Positions 34,901 to 45,314 of a stretch of 64,000 nt of DNA are shown one piece after another. Position 1 is the first letter of the stretch, and each line of letters opens with the position of its first letter. The stretch comes from Chlorella sorokiniana (lineage: Eukaryota > Chlorophyta > Trebouxiophyceae > Chlorellales > Chlorellaceae), in NCBI GenBank assembly GCA_025917655.1, contig CP084616.1, positions 1,984,001 to 2,048,000 on the forward strand, read 5' to 3'. Both the position numbers and the translations under genes were made by a program. The notes beneath the pieces are model-generated. The model saw only the letters and a program-made list of their open reading frames with translations. It had not been told where the DNA came from and made no database searches.

Positions 34901-36829
34901 TGGTTGCGGGGCTGACGGCGGCAGATTTGGCAGACTGGGACGATTGGGACGAGGATAGCGGCTTGCAGGGCAGCGACGGCCAGGCAGACCAGCAGCAGGA
35001 GCTTGTTGCGGTGGAATGGGATGCCCCTCCATCGCCGCCAGTCGACAGCGGCCAGGCAAAGGCGGCTGGGGCGGTGGAGGCAGGACTGGGCGGTTGCAGC
35101 GCGCCTGCGGCATCAGCGGAGCTTGCTGATGTGACACAGGACGCTGAGGTGGCGGTGTTGGTGCAGTTTGATGACTGTGCAGACTTCAGCGCAGCAGAGG
35201 AAGAGGCACAGGGGCAGGATGCCCCAGCACACCAGCCGCCAACCGCCATGCAGCTGCCCTGGCTGGACGCGCTCTCCCGAAGCTGCCGGCGGCACCTCCC
35301 GGCGCAGCAGGAGACGCCAGCCGCTGCCGGCGGCGACTGGCCGTCTGATATGGGTTTGGCCCGGCAAGGTGCACGCACAGCTGACAGCACAGCTGTGGAT
35401 GTGTGGGCTGAGCTGGAGGCAGCACCCGATGAACCGAGCGGCAGCGGCGCTGGCAGCGGCCAGCTTCCAGTTGGTGAGGCAGCCTGGGATGCCTGGGCAC
35501 AGCCATGCAGCTTGGCGGCAACACTGGACGAAGCTTTGATGGCAGGACAAGAGAGGCGAGAGGCTGGCCAGCCGGATGACCCCTGGACAGCGCTGGAGGC
35601 AGCGGAGGACATGCAAGCCAGGGAGCATGCAGCAGCAGCAGCGGCAGAGGCGGTGAGGGAACCTGCTGCAGCGGCTGGGCAAGCCATGTCGGTCGGCTGG
35701 CCCAGCCCGGGCACAGAGGCGGGGTGTGCAAGGGCGGTCAGCCTTTCTTCCAGCCCCCGCCATCAGCATGGAGGCAGATGACGAGGCCGAGGATGGGGCG
35801 CCTTTGGCGGCTGGGGCTGCTTTGAGGACTGGGAGGGCGACAGCGGTGGCGCGCTTGGCGAGCAGGCGACGAATCCACTGCAGCAGCCGCCACAGGGGCA
35901 AATTGATCACTTAGCGGTGTCGACAGGCTGCGAGGGCACGGCGCAGGCCAGCGCCCGGGGCACAGCAGGCAGCCCACAGCAGCCGCAACCTGCTCCGCCT
36001 CCTGCATTCGACCTGGAGTGGCAGTACGATGATGAAGCTGAAGAGAATGTGCCGCCCCAGCAGGCAGCATCCGCTTGTGCGGCAGCCGGCTGGCCGCGCC
36101 CCCAAGCCGTCGCGCGTGTCGGCGCCGGCAAGCGACGGCACGAGCAGATCGGAGAGGAAATCATCCAGGCAAGCCGGCTTGCTGCTTCGACGGCAAGCAT
36201 TTTGCTCCTAGTCCATGCTGGCGCTTGGCTGATCCCGCCCAAAACTGCCCTGGCTGTAGGCCTTGCTGGAGGAGCGGCGCCAGGCACGCGTCGACCTCCA
36301 GCCGCTGCTGCACCAGCTGGGGCAGCGCCTGGGGGCGGCCCTGGGCGGGCAGGCAGAGGGCGGGGCAGGCAGCGAAAGCAGCCACCCTGGCGGCGACCGC
36401 CCTGTGCTGCTGTCGTCGCTGCGGCGGGACTGCATGGCTGCTGGCGGCGCCGAGGTGCAGGCCAGCACCCAGGTGCGGCGGTCGTCACCTGTGTCTGCCT
36501 GCCCCGTCTGCCGGAGCTTGCAAGGGCTTTTGCTGCTCAGGAACTTTGTCATGGGATGACGTGCCCGAGCACGCTGAGGGCGGCTTTTAACAGCAAGCAG
36601 TTCATGCGATCGCCATCCCTCCCTCCCCTTGCAGCGCTACCTGGTGGCTCTGCTCACCGCCGCCAACCAGCACAACCTGCGCGCACAGGCGGAGCCGGCG
36701 GCTGCAGCAGGGCAGCAGGCAGCGGGCGGCAGCGAGGCGGCGCCGCCGCTTGCAGCGGTGCTGGCTGGGCGGCAGGTGCACCTGACCGCGCCACCTGGCG
36801 CCAGCGATGTGACCATCGCCGCAGCCTGA
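31980..36829 (+). CDS. large Trp/acidic-rich protein with DPW motifs, unknown function
   Basis: I read this as one multi-exon gene, though it could be two. It begins MQNSKEPQQAAEALLAEAQ. Further exons give EDIEKKRHKRDPFASKYVTL (32209), DAGKDARRSAVEAATANVHI (32405), LIRSMKNALVKQTQEAAKRV (32620), YFCDDMQEQFAALLQGE, AELALDVAAELAPPPFEDYL and AAVDELRQHMAQLEEQGALQ (33300). From 33462 the protein becomes acidic and Trp-rich: AAAWQALEEEEDV, LTDLWELGGGPEPDPWAQL, DLADWDDWDEDSGL, DVWAELEAAPDEP, DDPWTALEAAEDM, CFEDWEGDSGG and FDLEWQYDDEAEENVP. It ends with RYLVALLTAANQHNLRAQAE and stops at 36829. DPW-type motifs are known to bind clathrin-adaptor ear domains, so an endocytic or trafficking adaptor is possible but unproven. 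Frame changes occur near 32770. No family recognised. Confidence 0.4.
33114..33131. repeat. (CG)n dinucleotide run
   Basis: Nine alternating C-G units, a potential Z-DNA-forming tract, in an intron of the large Trp/acidic-rich gene. Confidence 0.85.
33720..33781 (+). repeat. CAGCATG-type repeat encoding His/Gln tract
   Basis: Repeats of GCACAGCAT and CAGCAG encode a tract of His, Ala and Gln (AQHAQHAQQHAQQQQHAA) between two Trp motifs. Confidence 0.75.
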
Positions 36830-37203
36830 CCAGCCGCCACACATGCGCTCAAAACCGCACTTGCAACACAAGACATGCTTCACCCTGAGGCCAGTACAGT
36901 ATGAAGCAGGGGTCTGCTGCGTTAGCCGCCTGCCTGGCATCCTTGCGGTGCTCGCTCGCAGCGGCTTGCAAGTGCCAGCTGGCAGGGCTGCAGGGCCTAG
37001 CGGCAGCGCCAGCCTCACTCCAGCACCACGCCCGGCTCCGGCGTGCCCCCAGTCATCGAATCCTCGGCCTCCTTCCTGCCATGATGGGGAGGATGGCAGA
37101 GAAGCTTGCACATGCAGGGCGAGAATGGAGGTTAAGCGGCCGGTACAGCATGCGGGGTGTGGCGGCTGGCATGCTTTACCCAGGACAGGTGGACAGCGCG
37201 GGC
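36830..37203. other. convergent intergenic region
   Basis: About 370 bases between the stop of the Trp/acidic-rich gene and the stop of LEA-like gene A. It should hold both 3' untranslated regions. No further coding signal seen. Confidence 0.4.
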
Positions 37204-38268
37204 TCACTTCCAGCGCGGCCAGCCCTCCTTGGCATGGCCGCTGGTGCCTGGCGCCTCGCCGCGCGCCGTCACGTTGCCGGTGTCCTCTTGGGCTGCGTGC
37301 GCCTGGGGCTTCACTGCAGCAAACAGGCTGTCGCAGAGAGATTGTGGGCGCGTGGATGGGTGGCGCTGCACAGCTGGCTGCGCCCAGATGCGTCACGGAG
37401 TGGAGCTTTACAAAAACGCTGTCGTTTGCAGCACCTACCGCCCACCTTGTTCCGTGGCCTCATGCAGGCCGCCCCTCGCGGCAGCAGCCGCCTCTGCCAA
37501 CCCGCCACGAGCCGCCTCCGCGGCGGCGCTGGCTGCTCCGGAAGCTGCCTCCGCCGCTGCGCCCAGTGCGCCCTGCGCAGCAGCACAGCGACGGTGTGGC
37601 TGGGAATGGCCATTACCATTCGCTTCTGCTGTAGCATGGCCATACACGAAGTGATTGATTCCCCTGCCGCACTCCTGCCTCGCACCTCACTGGCCTCCTG
37701 GGCGGCCTCAGCAGCGCCCTGAGCGCCCCCACCGCTGAAGCCCCGGCGGCCACTGGGTCGTCTCCGTAGCCGCCGATTGGAGGCAGCTCGCTCTGATGAG
37801 CGGGCAAGGGAGGAGGGTGAGAAACGAGAGGTTTCAGTAGGCTGCCTAAGAGGTCAGCTGTGCGTTGGAGCATGTGGCACAACCGCTCAAGTCATCGGCG
37901 GCAAAGCAAGAGGCTCAGCTGGCGGTGCTGCCTTGCTTGCCTGTGCATGGTGGATTTTGGCGGTCCCCTCGTCCTCGCCAGATGGGCGCGTGCCTGCATA
38001 TGGGAGGGGACGTGAAGCCGAGAGCCCATGACACATTGCGCAAGAAAACACAGGTGCTACTCGGGCAAGTGGGGGTGCAGCCTGCCGCGGCCGCCGCTGT
38101 CCACTCACCCGCGGCAGCGGCATTGGCCAGCCTGTCTGCTGTGCTGCCGCTCTTGGCATAGTCAGCGTAACCACGCAGCACTGCCAAGCAGCCCCCGCTG
38201 CCGGCAGCTCGGGTGGCAGCGCCACCTGCTGCCAGCGCATGGCTGCACCGCAGAAACACGGGAACCAT
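37204..38268 (-). CDS. small LEA-like organelle-targeted protein A
   Basis: Four exons join in phase to give 167 residues: 38268–38109, 37792–37686, 37572–37446 and 37313–37204. The N terminus MVPVFLRCSHALAAGGAATR is basic and Ala-rich, with a mitochondrial-type cleavage context near RGYADYAKSGST. The middle is an Ala/Glu/Gly amphipathic repeat (GALGAAAEAASGAASAAAEA, ARGGLAEAAAAARGGLHEAT) like group-3 LEA proteins, which protect membranes and enzymes during drying or freezing. The C terminus is VKPQAHAAQEDTGNVTARGE then a short Trp-containing end. LEA membership is inferred from composition and periodicity; no exact 11-mer consensus is scored. It is head to head with a second LEA-like gene. 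Confidence 0.6.
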
Positions 38269-38433
38269 GATATCTCAAAGGGACTAAGTTACGGGCCAAA
38301 CCAGCGGCCCGAGTCCAAGGTTTGCCAGGTGCTCAGGTGCGGGGCAGCTGCTGCTCTGCATGCTGCCGCCACGCCCTCTCAGGCCACAGATTCACCACAG
38401 GTTTGGCCTGTTTCCGTCTTCCTCCACTCAACC
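38269..38433. promoter_or_regulatory. 165-bp bidirectional promoter candidate
   Basis: The ATGs of LEA-like genes A and B are only 165 bases apart and point outward, so both core promoters must share this gap unless there are upstream non-coding exons. It includes ATCTCAAAGGGACTAAGTTA, more AT-rich than the flanks. No stress element can be named with confidence. Confidence 0.45.
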
Positions 38434-39214
38434 ATGCTTGGAAGGGCATCCAAGGCCCTGCTCTCTGGCAGGCAGGCTGCCTTGTTTGGGTTGCAGCAGG
38501 GGCTTGGCGGCGCCTTGCTCCGCCAGCCAGGCACGCCCGGCAGCCGGCTGCTGGCAGCGGGGAGCGGAGCGGCGCGGCAGCGCTATGATGACAGCGAGGA
38601 CGCAGCCCGCACCGCCGCGCAGGACCTCGCCCGTGCCGCTCACGCCAGCGTGAGTCGCCCGACCGAAGCTGGACAGCTGGCTTGATCCAAGCTTGGGTGT
38701 GCCTGCTGCAGCACAGCTGTGCATAAACTCAAAGCTGCAGAGCTTGCGAAAAAAGCTGCTCTTCCGCCGCCGCTGCATATCGACCGATCGAGTGCGCGCT
38801 CACCTGCAGCCCCCTTGCCACCCTGTTCGTCTGCTCCCCCTTGCCACCCTATTCGTCTGCTCACCGCAGGTCGCACATGTTGCCCAAGGGGACCTCGGCT
38901 CCGTGGCCCAGGATGCGGCTCGCATGGCGGAGGCGGGCATGCGGGGCGCTGCGGAGAGCGCACGCCTCGTGGTCGGCGCCGCCACTGGGTGGGACATGCC
39001 CTCGGGTCGTCAAGGTGAGCGGTAGCGCTTTTGCCACGGCGGCAGCTGCACAGCTCAGAGACTGCGAGGGCATCGAATCAAGTTGTGCGCTGCTGCCTGT
39101 CCAGCAGGCAGCAGCGCGGTGGGGAGCGCCGCCGCCTCCGCTGTAGATGCTGCCAGCCAGGGAGCCGATGACCTGGCGCAGGGCACCGCTGCTGCCTACC
39201 GCCAGGCGGGCTGA
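38434..39214 (+). CDS. small LEA-like organelle-targeted protein B
   Basis: Three exons (38434–38649, 38870–39014, 39108–39214) join in phase to a 155-residue protein. The N terminus MLGRASKALLSGRQAALFGL is Arg/Ala/Leu-rich with no acidic residue until about residue 52, a mitochondrial or plastid presequence pattern. After RQRYDDSEDAARTAAQDLAR the protein is an Ala-rich amphipathic helix repeat (VAHVAQGDLGSVAQDAARMA, AGMRGAAESARLVVGAATGW, ASAVDAASQGADDLAQGTAA) typical of LEA-like proteins. The stop follows AAYRQAG. Composition, size and arrangement match its divergent neighbour, so the pair may be an old inverted duplication under shared control. All splice sites are standard GT–AG. Confidence 0.65.
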
Positions 39215-39301
39215 GAATGCGGCAGTTTGTTCCCCTGCTGTGCTTCTGTGCCTGCGGCGCTCTGCTCGTGCTCTTTGCGCTTAGCAGCACACTCCGTCTA
39301 T

Positions 39302-40163
39302 GCAGCAGATGCAGCACCAGCGGCTGGCAGCTCTTGCCGAGCGCGTGAGATGACTTTGACGGGGCTGACCACTGCCACGGCCACCTGTTGCAGACAGTGG
39401 GCGCCATGAGCGAAACGACGGTGCCGGGCGGCGGGGCCCCGGGTGAGGGGATGAGGCTGCATTTGCAACACCATGTGCTTTGAGCTGCGGGGGAGTGGCT
39501 GCCAGCAAAGAAACCCTGCTTCCTGCGCCGCCCACTTGCCGGTTTGTGGAAATAGCAGGCCCCGAGTCGACCTACTCCGGCCATGCTCTCAGGGACCAGG
39601 GCACCGTCAGTGACTCTGCCACAGGTGCGGGCAGCTGTGTTGCAGTTGTCATTCGTCTGCTAGCCATGCGCCTGCTGACGATCCCGCATGCCAGTGTGCT
39701 GATGATCACACCCCGCGACGAAGATGTCCTTGCTCTGGAACCTACTTTGATGATGTGATGTTCATGCTGTGGGTGTCCCAGGTGACTGGGCGGGCGTGAT
39801 GGTGCAGTCTGCGGCGGACGAGGGCTTCCACTCGTCTGCCTGCGGCAGCGAGGGGGCAGCGAGGGGGCGTTGGGTGGCGAGGACCTCGGCGCCACTCAGA
39901 AGGGCAGCGGCGCGGATGGCACTGGCTTTGCTGGCAGCGAGGAGAGGATGGAGAGTGGTGGCGGCGAAGCTGGCGGCGGGGACAGCGTGAGGGGCCCTGC
40001 GGACGACGAGTTTCCCCCGGCGAAGGCTCTGCTGGTGCTGGCGGGGCGGCTGTCGGTACGCGGGGCCCAGACAGAGGAGAGCAGCACACAGCGGGCAGCA
40101 GCGGCGGCGGGGATCGGCCGCGTGTCAGCGAGTGCTCCTTCAACGACGACGAGTTTGGGGTGA
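39302..40163 (+). CDS. uncertain multi-exon gene, unknown product
   Basis: Short stretches bordered by good CAG acceptors and GT donors suggest coding sequence: QMQHQRLAALAER (about 39306), TVGAMSETTVPGGGAPG (about 39397), APESTYSGHALRDQGTVSDS (about 39560) and a segment ending GTYFDDVMFMLWVSQ (ends 39780). A long Gly/Ser/Glu-rich frame (GGEDLGATQKGSGADGTGFA) then runs to a stop at 40163. I cannot fix a start codon, the phases are not proven, and no family is recognised. The antisense frame over 39742–40167 is Pro/Arg/Ser-rich and looks like a shadow. Treat as a weak model. Confidence 0.25.
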
Positions 40164-40597
40164 CCAAGGAGGGCGGCCCTTGAGCGTGGCTGTCCGCCCG
40201 CCTCCCTGTCGAGGAGCGAGTTTAAGCAGTTTTTTTGAAGCCGGGCCCGTGGCGGCAAATACTTTTGTGAGTTGTAGATGCTGGCTCAGTGTGTACATTG
40301 AGAATCATGAGAGCAGGGTGTACACTGAGAATCATGAGGGCTGCTTGCGGCCTGCGGGTTCTGCTGCCTGGTCGCCAGCAGGGCGGCCGCCAGCAAATCG
40401 CTCATACCGATGTGCTTCCACCCATGTTGCTACTCTGTGTGCTGCTGAGCGCCTTTGTCAAGCAAGGCGATTCGCAATGCGCTGAAGCTGGGCCCGCTTC
40501 CTCTCGGTACTTGCTTGAGTCGTTTGCTGTCTGTCTCCGTCCAATCTAATATAGATCAGTGCCCTGCTAAGGGTCGCTGCCATCAAACAGCTGCAGC
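40164..40597. other. gap before PrmA-like gene
   Basis: About 430 bases with AT content above the local average, ending in a candidate promoter for the PrmA-like gene. It contains the short direct repeat at 40291–40340. No gene seen. Confidence 0.4.
40291..40340. repeat. 23-bp imperfect direct repeat
   Basis: Two copies of a 23-mer beginning GTGTACA[TC]TGAGAATCATG lie 27 bases apart, with two differences. They sit upstream of the PrmA-like gene. Slippage or a duplicated binding site would both fit. Confidence 0.8.
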
Positions 40598-43134
40598 ATG
40601 CGGCCGCAGGCCCTGTTAAGAGCCGTCAGCTCGGCAGCCGTGCAGCTTGCTCGATGCAGAGGACACGAATCATGTAGAGAGCGCTGCATAATCGCGACTG
40701 CGCCGATACCAGCGGGCTGCAGATACCAATCCCCTCCCCTCGCTGCTGCCACCGCCTCCGCCGCCACAGCAGGCAGCCCCTGTCTGCGGCGCCGGCCTCG
40801 CTCTGCGTGCCGCCGTGCCGTGTCTAGCAGCGCGTCTGACACCGGACTGGCGGGGAGGTGTGCAGCCTGAAGTGCAGCCTGCGGGATGTGCCTGGCAGGG
40901 TGGCGGAGGAGGTGGCGGAGGTGCTGCTGGCGTACGGAGCACAGTCGGTAGCGGTGGAAGAGTTCCGGCCAGCCGGCGGCCCGGAGCAGGTGCGGTTTCG
41001 CTGCCTGCCTGCTGCTGGGCCATGCTGTTTGTGTGGGAGGCAGCGCTGGCTCCTCTGTGTGGCGAGGCCCAGGCTGGGGGGAGGGGGGGGGGCATGCACA
41101 ATGGGTAGCCCTGCGCAGCCGCGGCTGCTTCTGGCCACGCTGGGCCTACTTTCATGTCTTCATGCTATCATGACAAATGTTGCGCAGGAGATTTTTGCGG
41201 ACGATGGCGGCCGCGTGTGGGACCGCTGCTCCGTCGTGGCCTACTTCCCTCCAGAGGCAGGAGGGGCAGCTGGGTGGGGGGGGTGGGGGTGGGCTGCATG
41301 CGGGGCCAGCTCAGCGCAGGGCAGGCATGAGAGGCCAGCCGCCGCTGCGGATCTGCGGAGGCTGCCCGAAGCCGATTCGCCCCTGCCTTTCAGCTTGGAG
41401 CACAACATTGCGGCTGGATTCTTGTGCGTGCTGCAGCTGGATGGCGGCGCCATCCTGTCCTCCGCAGCCGCCGACTTTGGGCTTGGCGCTGCGGCGGCTG
41501 CGGCGGAGGTGGAGGCGGTGAGGGCCCAGGACTGGGAACAAAGCATCAAGGTGTGGCGGCCCTGGGGCTGCGCCGCACCCCTGCCGAGCTGGGCTGAGCT
41601 GCGCTGCTGGCGGCGGCGACAAGCTCCTTCCGCTTGTGCCTGTGGACAGCTTCTGCTGGTATCATCATTTTTTACCCTCGTCCATCGCAGGACAGCTACC
41701 AGCCTGCTGAGGTGGGGGAGGGGCTGTGGATCGTTCCCGTCTGGAGCCAGCCGCCCGACCCGGCAGCCACCAACATACTGCTGGAGCCGGGTGAGGCGGC
41801 GAGCTGGCCCTGCCGTGCCAAAGCTTTGCTGCTGCAGCGGCGGCGCCTGTGCTTGGCTGGCTTGCTGGCTCCGCTTGCTGGCGCTGCTTGCAGGTGCAGA
41901 TGCGACCTTACCACCGGTGGCCATGCTGTAGCAGCCGCACAGCTGCACCTCTTACCATGAGCGCGGTCCCTTGCCGGCCCCGCAGGCCTGGCGTTTGGTA
42001 CCGGCGACCACCCCACCACCCGCCTCTGCCTGCGCTGGCTGCGCCACCTGCAGTGCCGCAGCCAGCTGGCGGGGGCGGCGGTCATGGACTATGGTGCGGG
42101 GTCAGGGGTGCTGGCGGTGGCGGCGCTGCTGCTGGGCGCTGCGCGGGCGGTGAGTTGATTGCGGAGAGCGGACCTGGCTGCTGGGCTGCAACAGACTTAG
42201 TTGGTGCTCAGTTGTGTTGTTACGGCCAGCATAAGGCATGCAGTTGGCCCACTCCAGTGGCGCTCCTTGCTGCCAATGCTCTGCAGGCGGGCACCGACGT
42301 CGAGCCCCTCGCGGTGAAGGCCACCCGTGCGAATGCCGCCCTCAACGGCGTCGGCGACCGCCTGGCGGTATACCAGTGCGCAGGTGGCTGTCAGCGCTGC
42401 CTGCCTGCATCCGATGGCGTTGCGATTCAGCCGCCGCTGCTCTAGCCCAGCATGCTCTGCCTGGCTGGCCTGCTGCGGCTGTTGCGGTATGCCAGGTTGC
42501 GTCACCTCCCCTCACCACTGCACCTCTGCAATCCCTCGTGTCAGCTGACCTGGGCGCGCAGGAGCCTCTGGCAGCGGCAGGAGTGCCCCCGAGGAGCGGC
42601 TGTTCGACGTAACAGTGGCAAACATACTGCAGGTGCGTCTGATGCTGTGCAGTGCTTGCTGCGTCCAACTGCTGGGCAGGGCTGGCATGTTGGATGCGCC
42701 AGGAATGCTGCACGGCAGTCATCCACAGGGGCAGGGGCTCGCAGTGCAAGCCTACATGCTGACACACGCAGACTGCATGCCCCTCCCCCGCAGGGTCCGC
42801 TGGTGGCGTTGGCGCCCCGCCTAGCTGCCTACACGCGCCCTGGCGGCCTGCTGGGGCTGTCAGGTGAGATAGGGGCGCTTGGCTTCTGGCGACCTCCGAG
42901 GTCTGCTTGTTGCGAACTGCCTGTCACTGCCACAGGCAGCCACCTGGCCGCTGTTTCTGTTCCCCCAACTGCATTGTCCCTTCCCGGCCTGGCGTGCAGG
43001 CATCCTTCAGGAACAGGTCGAGGCGGTACAGAAGGCGTACCGCCCCTGGTTCACCGAATCGAGGTGCAGGGGAGGACCGCTGGGCGCTCGTCACTGCGGT
43101 GCGGCGGCGCGACGGCGACGGCGCAGCAGGCTGA
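40598..43134 (+). CDS. prmA-like: PrmA-type ribosomal protein L11 methyltransferase
   Basis: PrmA uses S-adenosylmethionine to methylate ribosomal protein L11; eukaryotic homologues usually work in plastid or mitochondrion. The first ATG (40598) opens a basic, Ala/Arg-rich stretch that could be a transit peptide. The N domain shows [20 protein letters not shown] (40870), [20 protein letters not shown] (41189) and AQDWEQSIK joined to [18 protein letters not shown] (41690). The methyltransferase core follows: ATNILLEPG spliced to [18 protein letters not shown] (41785/41990), SAM motif [20 protein letters not shown] (42085), [20 protein letters not shown] (42291) and [11 protein letters not shown] (42602) with [20 protein letters not shown]. 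The end is [11 protein letters not shown] then [14 protein letters not shown] before the stop at 43134. The last two pieces lie in different frames around a GGGG run near 43070, probably a one-base sequence error. Confidence 0.85.
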
Positions 43135-43170
43135 CGCGACGCAGCTGCAGCGCTTGCAAGCCTGCGCGGC

Positions 43171-44033
43171 TTACATACACGCACGTTTTGGCTGTCGTTT
43201 GCACCTGCCGCGGGGTGCAAGAGCTCTGCAGTGCGGCCGTATGAAGGCAGCAGCACAGGGAGGGGCCTGTCGCCCGTGACGGCCCCTCACATGGGCCCCC
43301 TTGGGCTCGGCAGCATCGGTCTCCTCCCTGCCGGGGCTGGTGGGCGTGCGCACCCGCTCCGCCCCCGTGCCTGCATGCAGCGGCAGGGCCGGGCCAGCAT
43401 AGCCTGTGTCGGCGCTGTGTGCTGGGTGGCTGCCTGCAAGAGAAGGGGCTGGCCGAGGCCCCTCTCGTCCAGCTGCCCCGTGCTGGCACCCCTCTGCAGA
43501 GCTCATCACGCTGCCTGCAGCGCAGCCCAAACACGCCCCCTCCTTGCATCCGCCTCCCCACCTTGATCGATGTCCTGCGCCGCCGGCTGCTCCTGTTCTG
43601 GCTTGAGCACCTTGGCGCGCGGCGCGTCCTCCACCTTGTCCCCTGCGGGGTGGCAGACGGCAGGCAGCAGCTGGCAGCTCGTGCGAACGCACGGCCAGCA
43701 GCAGCTGCGAATTGTGTTGCAGGCAGCGATGCAGCAGGGACGCATGATGCTGCCGATGGCTCGGTGGCCAGCTCTCACACACACACTGCTGTCGCAGGAG
43801 CGCCGCCTTCGCTCGCCGCCGCTCCCCCTTCCCCACCCACCCTCGTACAGCCTGTCGCTCGTCTTCTTCTCCTGCTCCTCGCTCATGACGCCTGCCACTG
43901 GCAGGCCTGGCCCCGTGGTGTGCTCTGTGGCCAGGCCTCGGCCCGCCGCCGCTGAGCGGGCCGCGCCGCCGCAGCTGCTGGGCATCCGGCGCTGGGCCGC
44001 CAGCAGCCTGCTGAAGTTGAGACTGCGCAGCAT
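43171..44033 (-). CDS. small hypothetical protein with mitochondrial-like N terminus
   Basis: Three exons join in phase: 44033–43841, 43642–43562 and 43370–43171, giving 157 residues. The N terminus MLRSLNFSRLLAAQRRMPSS is an amphipathic Arg/Leu/Ser helix like a mitochondrial presequence. The body is short and hydrophilic: VAGVMSEEQEKKTSDRLYE, GDKVEDAPRAKVLKPEQEQP and GAERVRTPTSPGREETDAAE. The last 30 residues are basic and Cys-containing; a GTGAGG donor after EPKGAH could instead end this exon early, so the C terminus is uncertain. I recognise no family. Its 3' end converges on the PrmA-like gene only about 36 bases away. Confidence 0.5.
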
Positions 44034-44229
44034 GGTAGGTTGGCAACTAGCAGGTATCAACGACAGTTTACAAACAAAAGTGTGTGAACCGAACAGAGCA
44101 TCCAAGGGCTGCCAGCGGGGCGGCTTCTGAACACAGCGTGGCTTGCAAAGTGGGGGCACAATGCACTTTGTGAGCTCTCCTGAATGTAGCAGCTTGCAAC
44201 CGAGGCAACCTTGGACAGAAGCCAGCATA
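44034..44229. promoter_or_regulatory. 196-bp divergent promoter candidate
   Basis: Two small genes with organelle-targeting-like N termini start 196 bases apart and point outward. The gap is AT-richer than the flanking exons. If the plus-strand gene starts at one of its earlier in-frame ATGs (44161), the shared gap is shorter still. Confidence 0.4.
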
Positions 44230-44911
44230 ATGCCAGCTCCCTCACTTCATCTCCAACCCACCGCTGTGGCCAGGGCAGCGGCAGCGGCCCTACCCCTGCT
44301 GCTGCACCGCGGCGCCGCCTCTCAAGCACCCCTGCACGACATGTTGCGGGAGGTGCTGGGGCGAGGGCCCAGCGGGCCATCCACCGCTGCCACCGGCAGC
44401 CCTGCAGGCCTGGGCAACTTTGGGGGATCGAAGGCAGACTATGATGAGAAGTACACCACAGGTACACTCTCCTAGCTCTTGTGTTAATGTGTTGGGAGCA
44501 GCTGCATTGCTGGGTGTGCGCCAAGAGGTGGCTGCTTGGTCAATGCGAGGCCTTGCCGCTGGCGGCTGATTTCTTGCCCTTGGATCGCCTGCTCATATGG
44601 CGCGTGCAGGACCGGGCCAGCCGGCCCCCAGTCGAGTGAATATGGGCGCTCCCGACTGTGAGGCTGAGAAGCAGGCCAACAAAGGTGGGCCTGCTGGCGG
44701 TGATGCCCGGGCTGGCAAAGCGCTAGCCGTTTGACGCTGTGTCTTTGGTGGCAGGCTGACGCTGCTGACGATTCAGGGCCAGACTTGACTAACAGGTGTC
44801 GTATTGTTGTGATGTGTGTACTCTGCACAAGTTGTTTGCGTTTGCGCCGCTGCAGACCTGCTGCTGACGCCGCATGGGTATGTGCAGGTCAGACCGCCGA
44901 GCTCGGACTGA
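44230..44911 (+). CDS. small hypothetical protein, possibly organelle-targeted
   Basis: Three exons (44230–44461, 44610–44684, 44856–44911) join in phase to 120 residues. The N terminus MPAPSLHLQPTAVARAAAAA is followed by Leu/His/Arg residues, a likely transit peptide. The mature part reads APLHDMLREVLGRGPSGPST, then GLGNFGGSKADYDEKYTTGP, SRVNMGAPDCEAEKQANK and DLLLTPHGYVQVRPPSSD before TGA. The Gly/Tyr-rich centre and the conserved-looking end suggest a real protein, but no family is recognised. An earlier in-frame ATG (44161) is possible. It is divergent from the small minus-strand gene at 43171–44033. Confidence 0.55.
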
Positions 44912-45314
44912 AAACAGCTGGCAGTGTCTGAGGCAGGGCTGCACGCATGGTACGGTTCATTCATGTAGCTGCAACATTTCAGTTGTGTGGGCCTGCTAAG
45001 CTGTGAGGTGCGATGCAGGCTTGCAACCCGACGTTGTGTCGGAGCGGCGGCGGCGAGAGCAGGACAGGTCATGTGTGCCAACAGTACAGCCACTACAGCG
45101 GCCCACCGGATTGAAGATCGGCCGTTGCCTATCGTATGTGTGCACATTGTGCGTCGTGGTTGGGGCAGCCGATCGCTTGCCAGCGCCGTTCGATTTGACA
45201 GTTCGCTCGCTTTGAGGCTCCCCGCTGCTATAAGCGACTCATTCAGTCGCCGGGGATGTTTTGAGACGTACTAAGGCATTGCAGTAGCAGCTTGTGTCGC
45301 CTCGGCCGGTGACA
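44912..45314. other. gap upstream of giant gene
   Basis: About 400 bases between a small gene and the ATG of the giant gene. It is more AT-rich than the flanks and should hold the giant gene's promoter. No coding structure or named element seen. Confidence 0.4.

Noticed and set aside
33954-35714. 586-codon minus-strand Ser/Ala/Cys-rich frame
   Set aside because: Shadow of the plus-strand acidic Trp-rich frame, which has meaningful motifs and spliceable borders.
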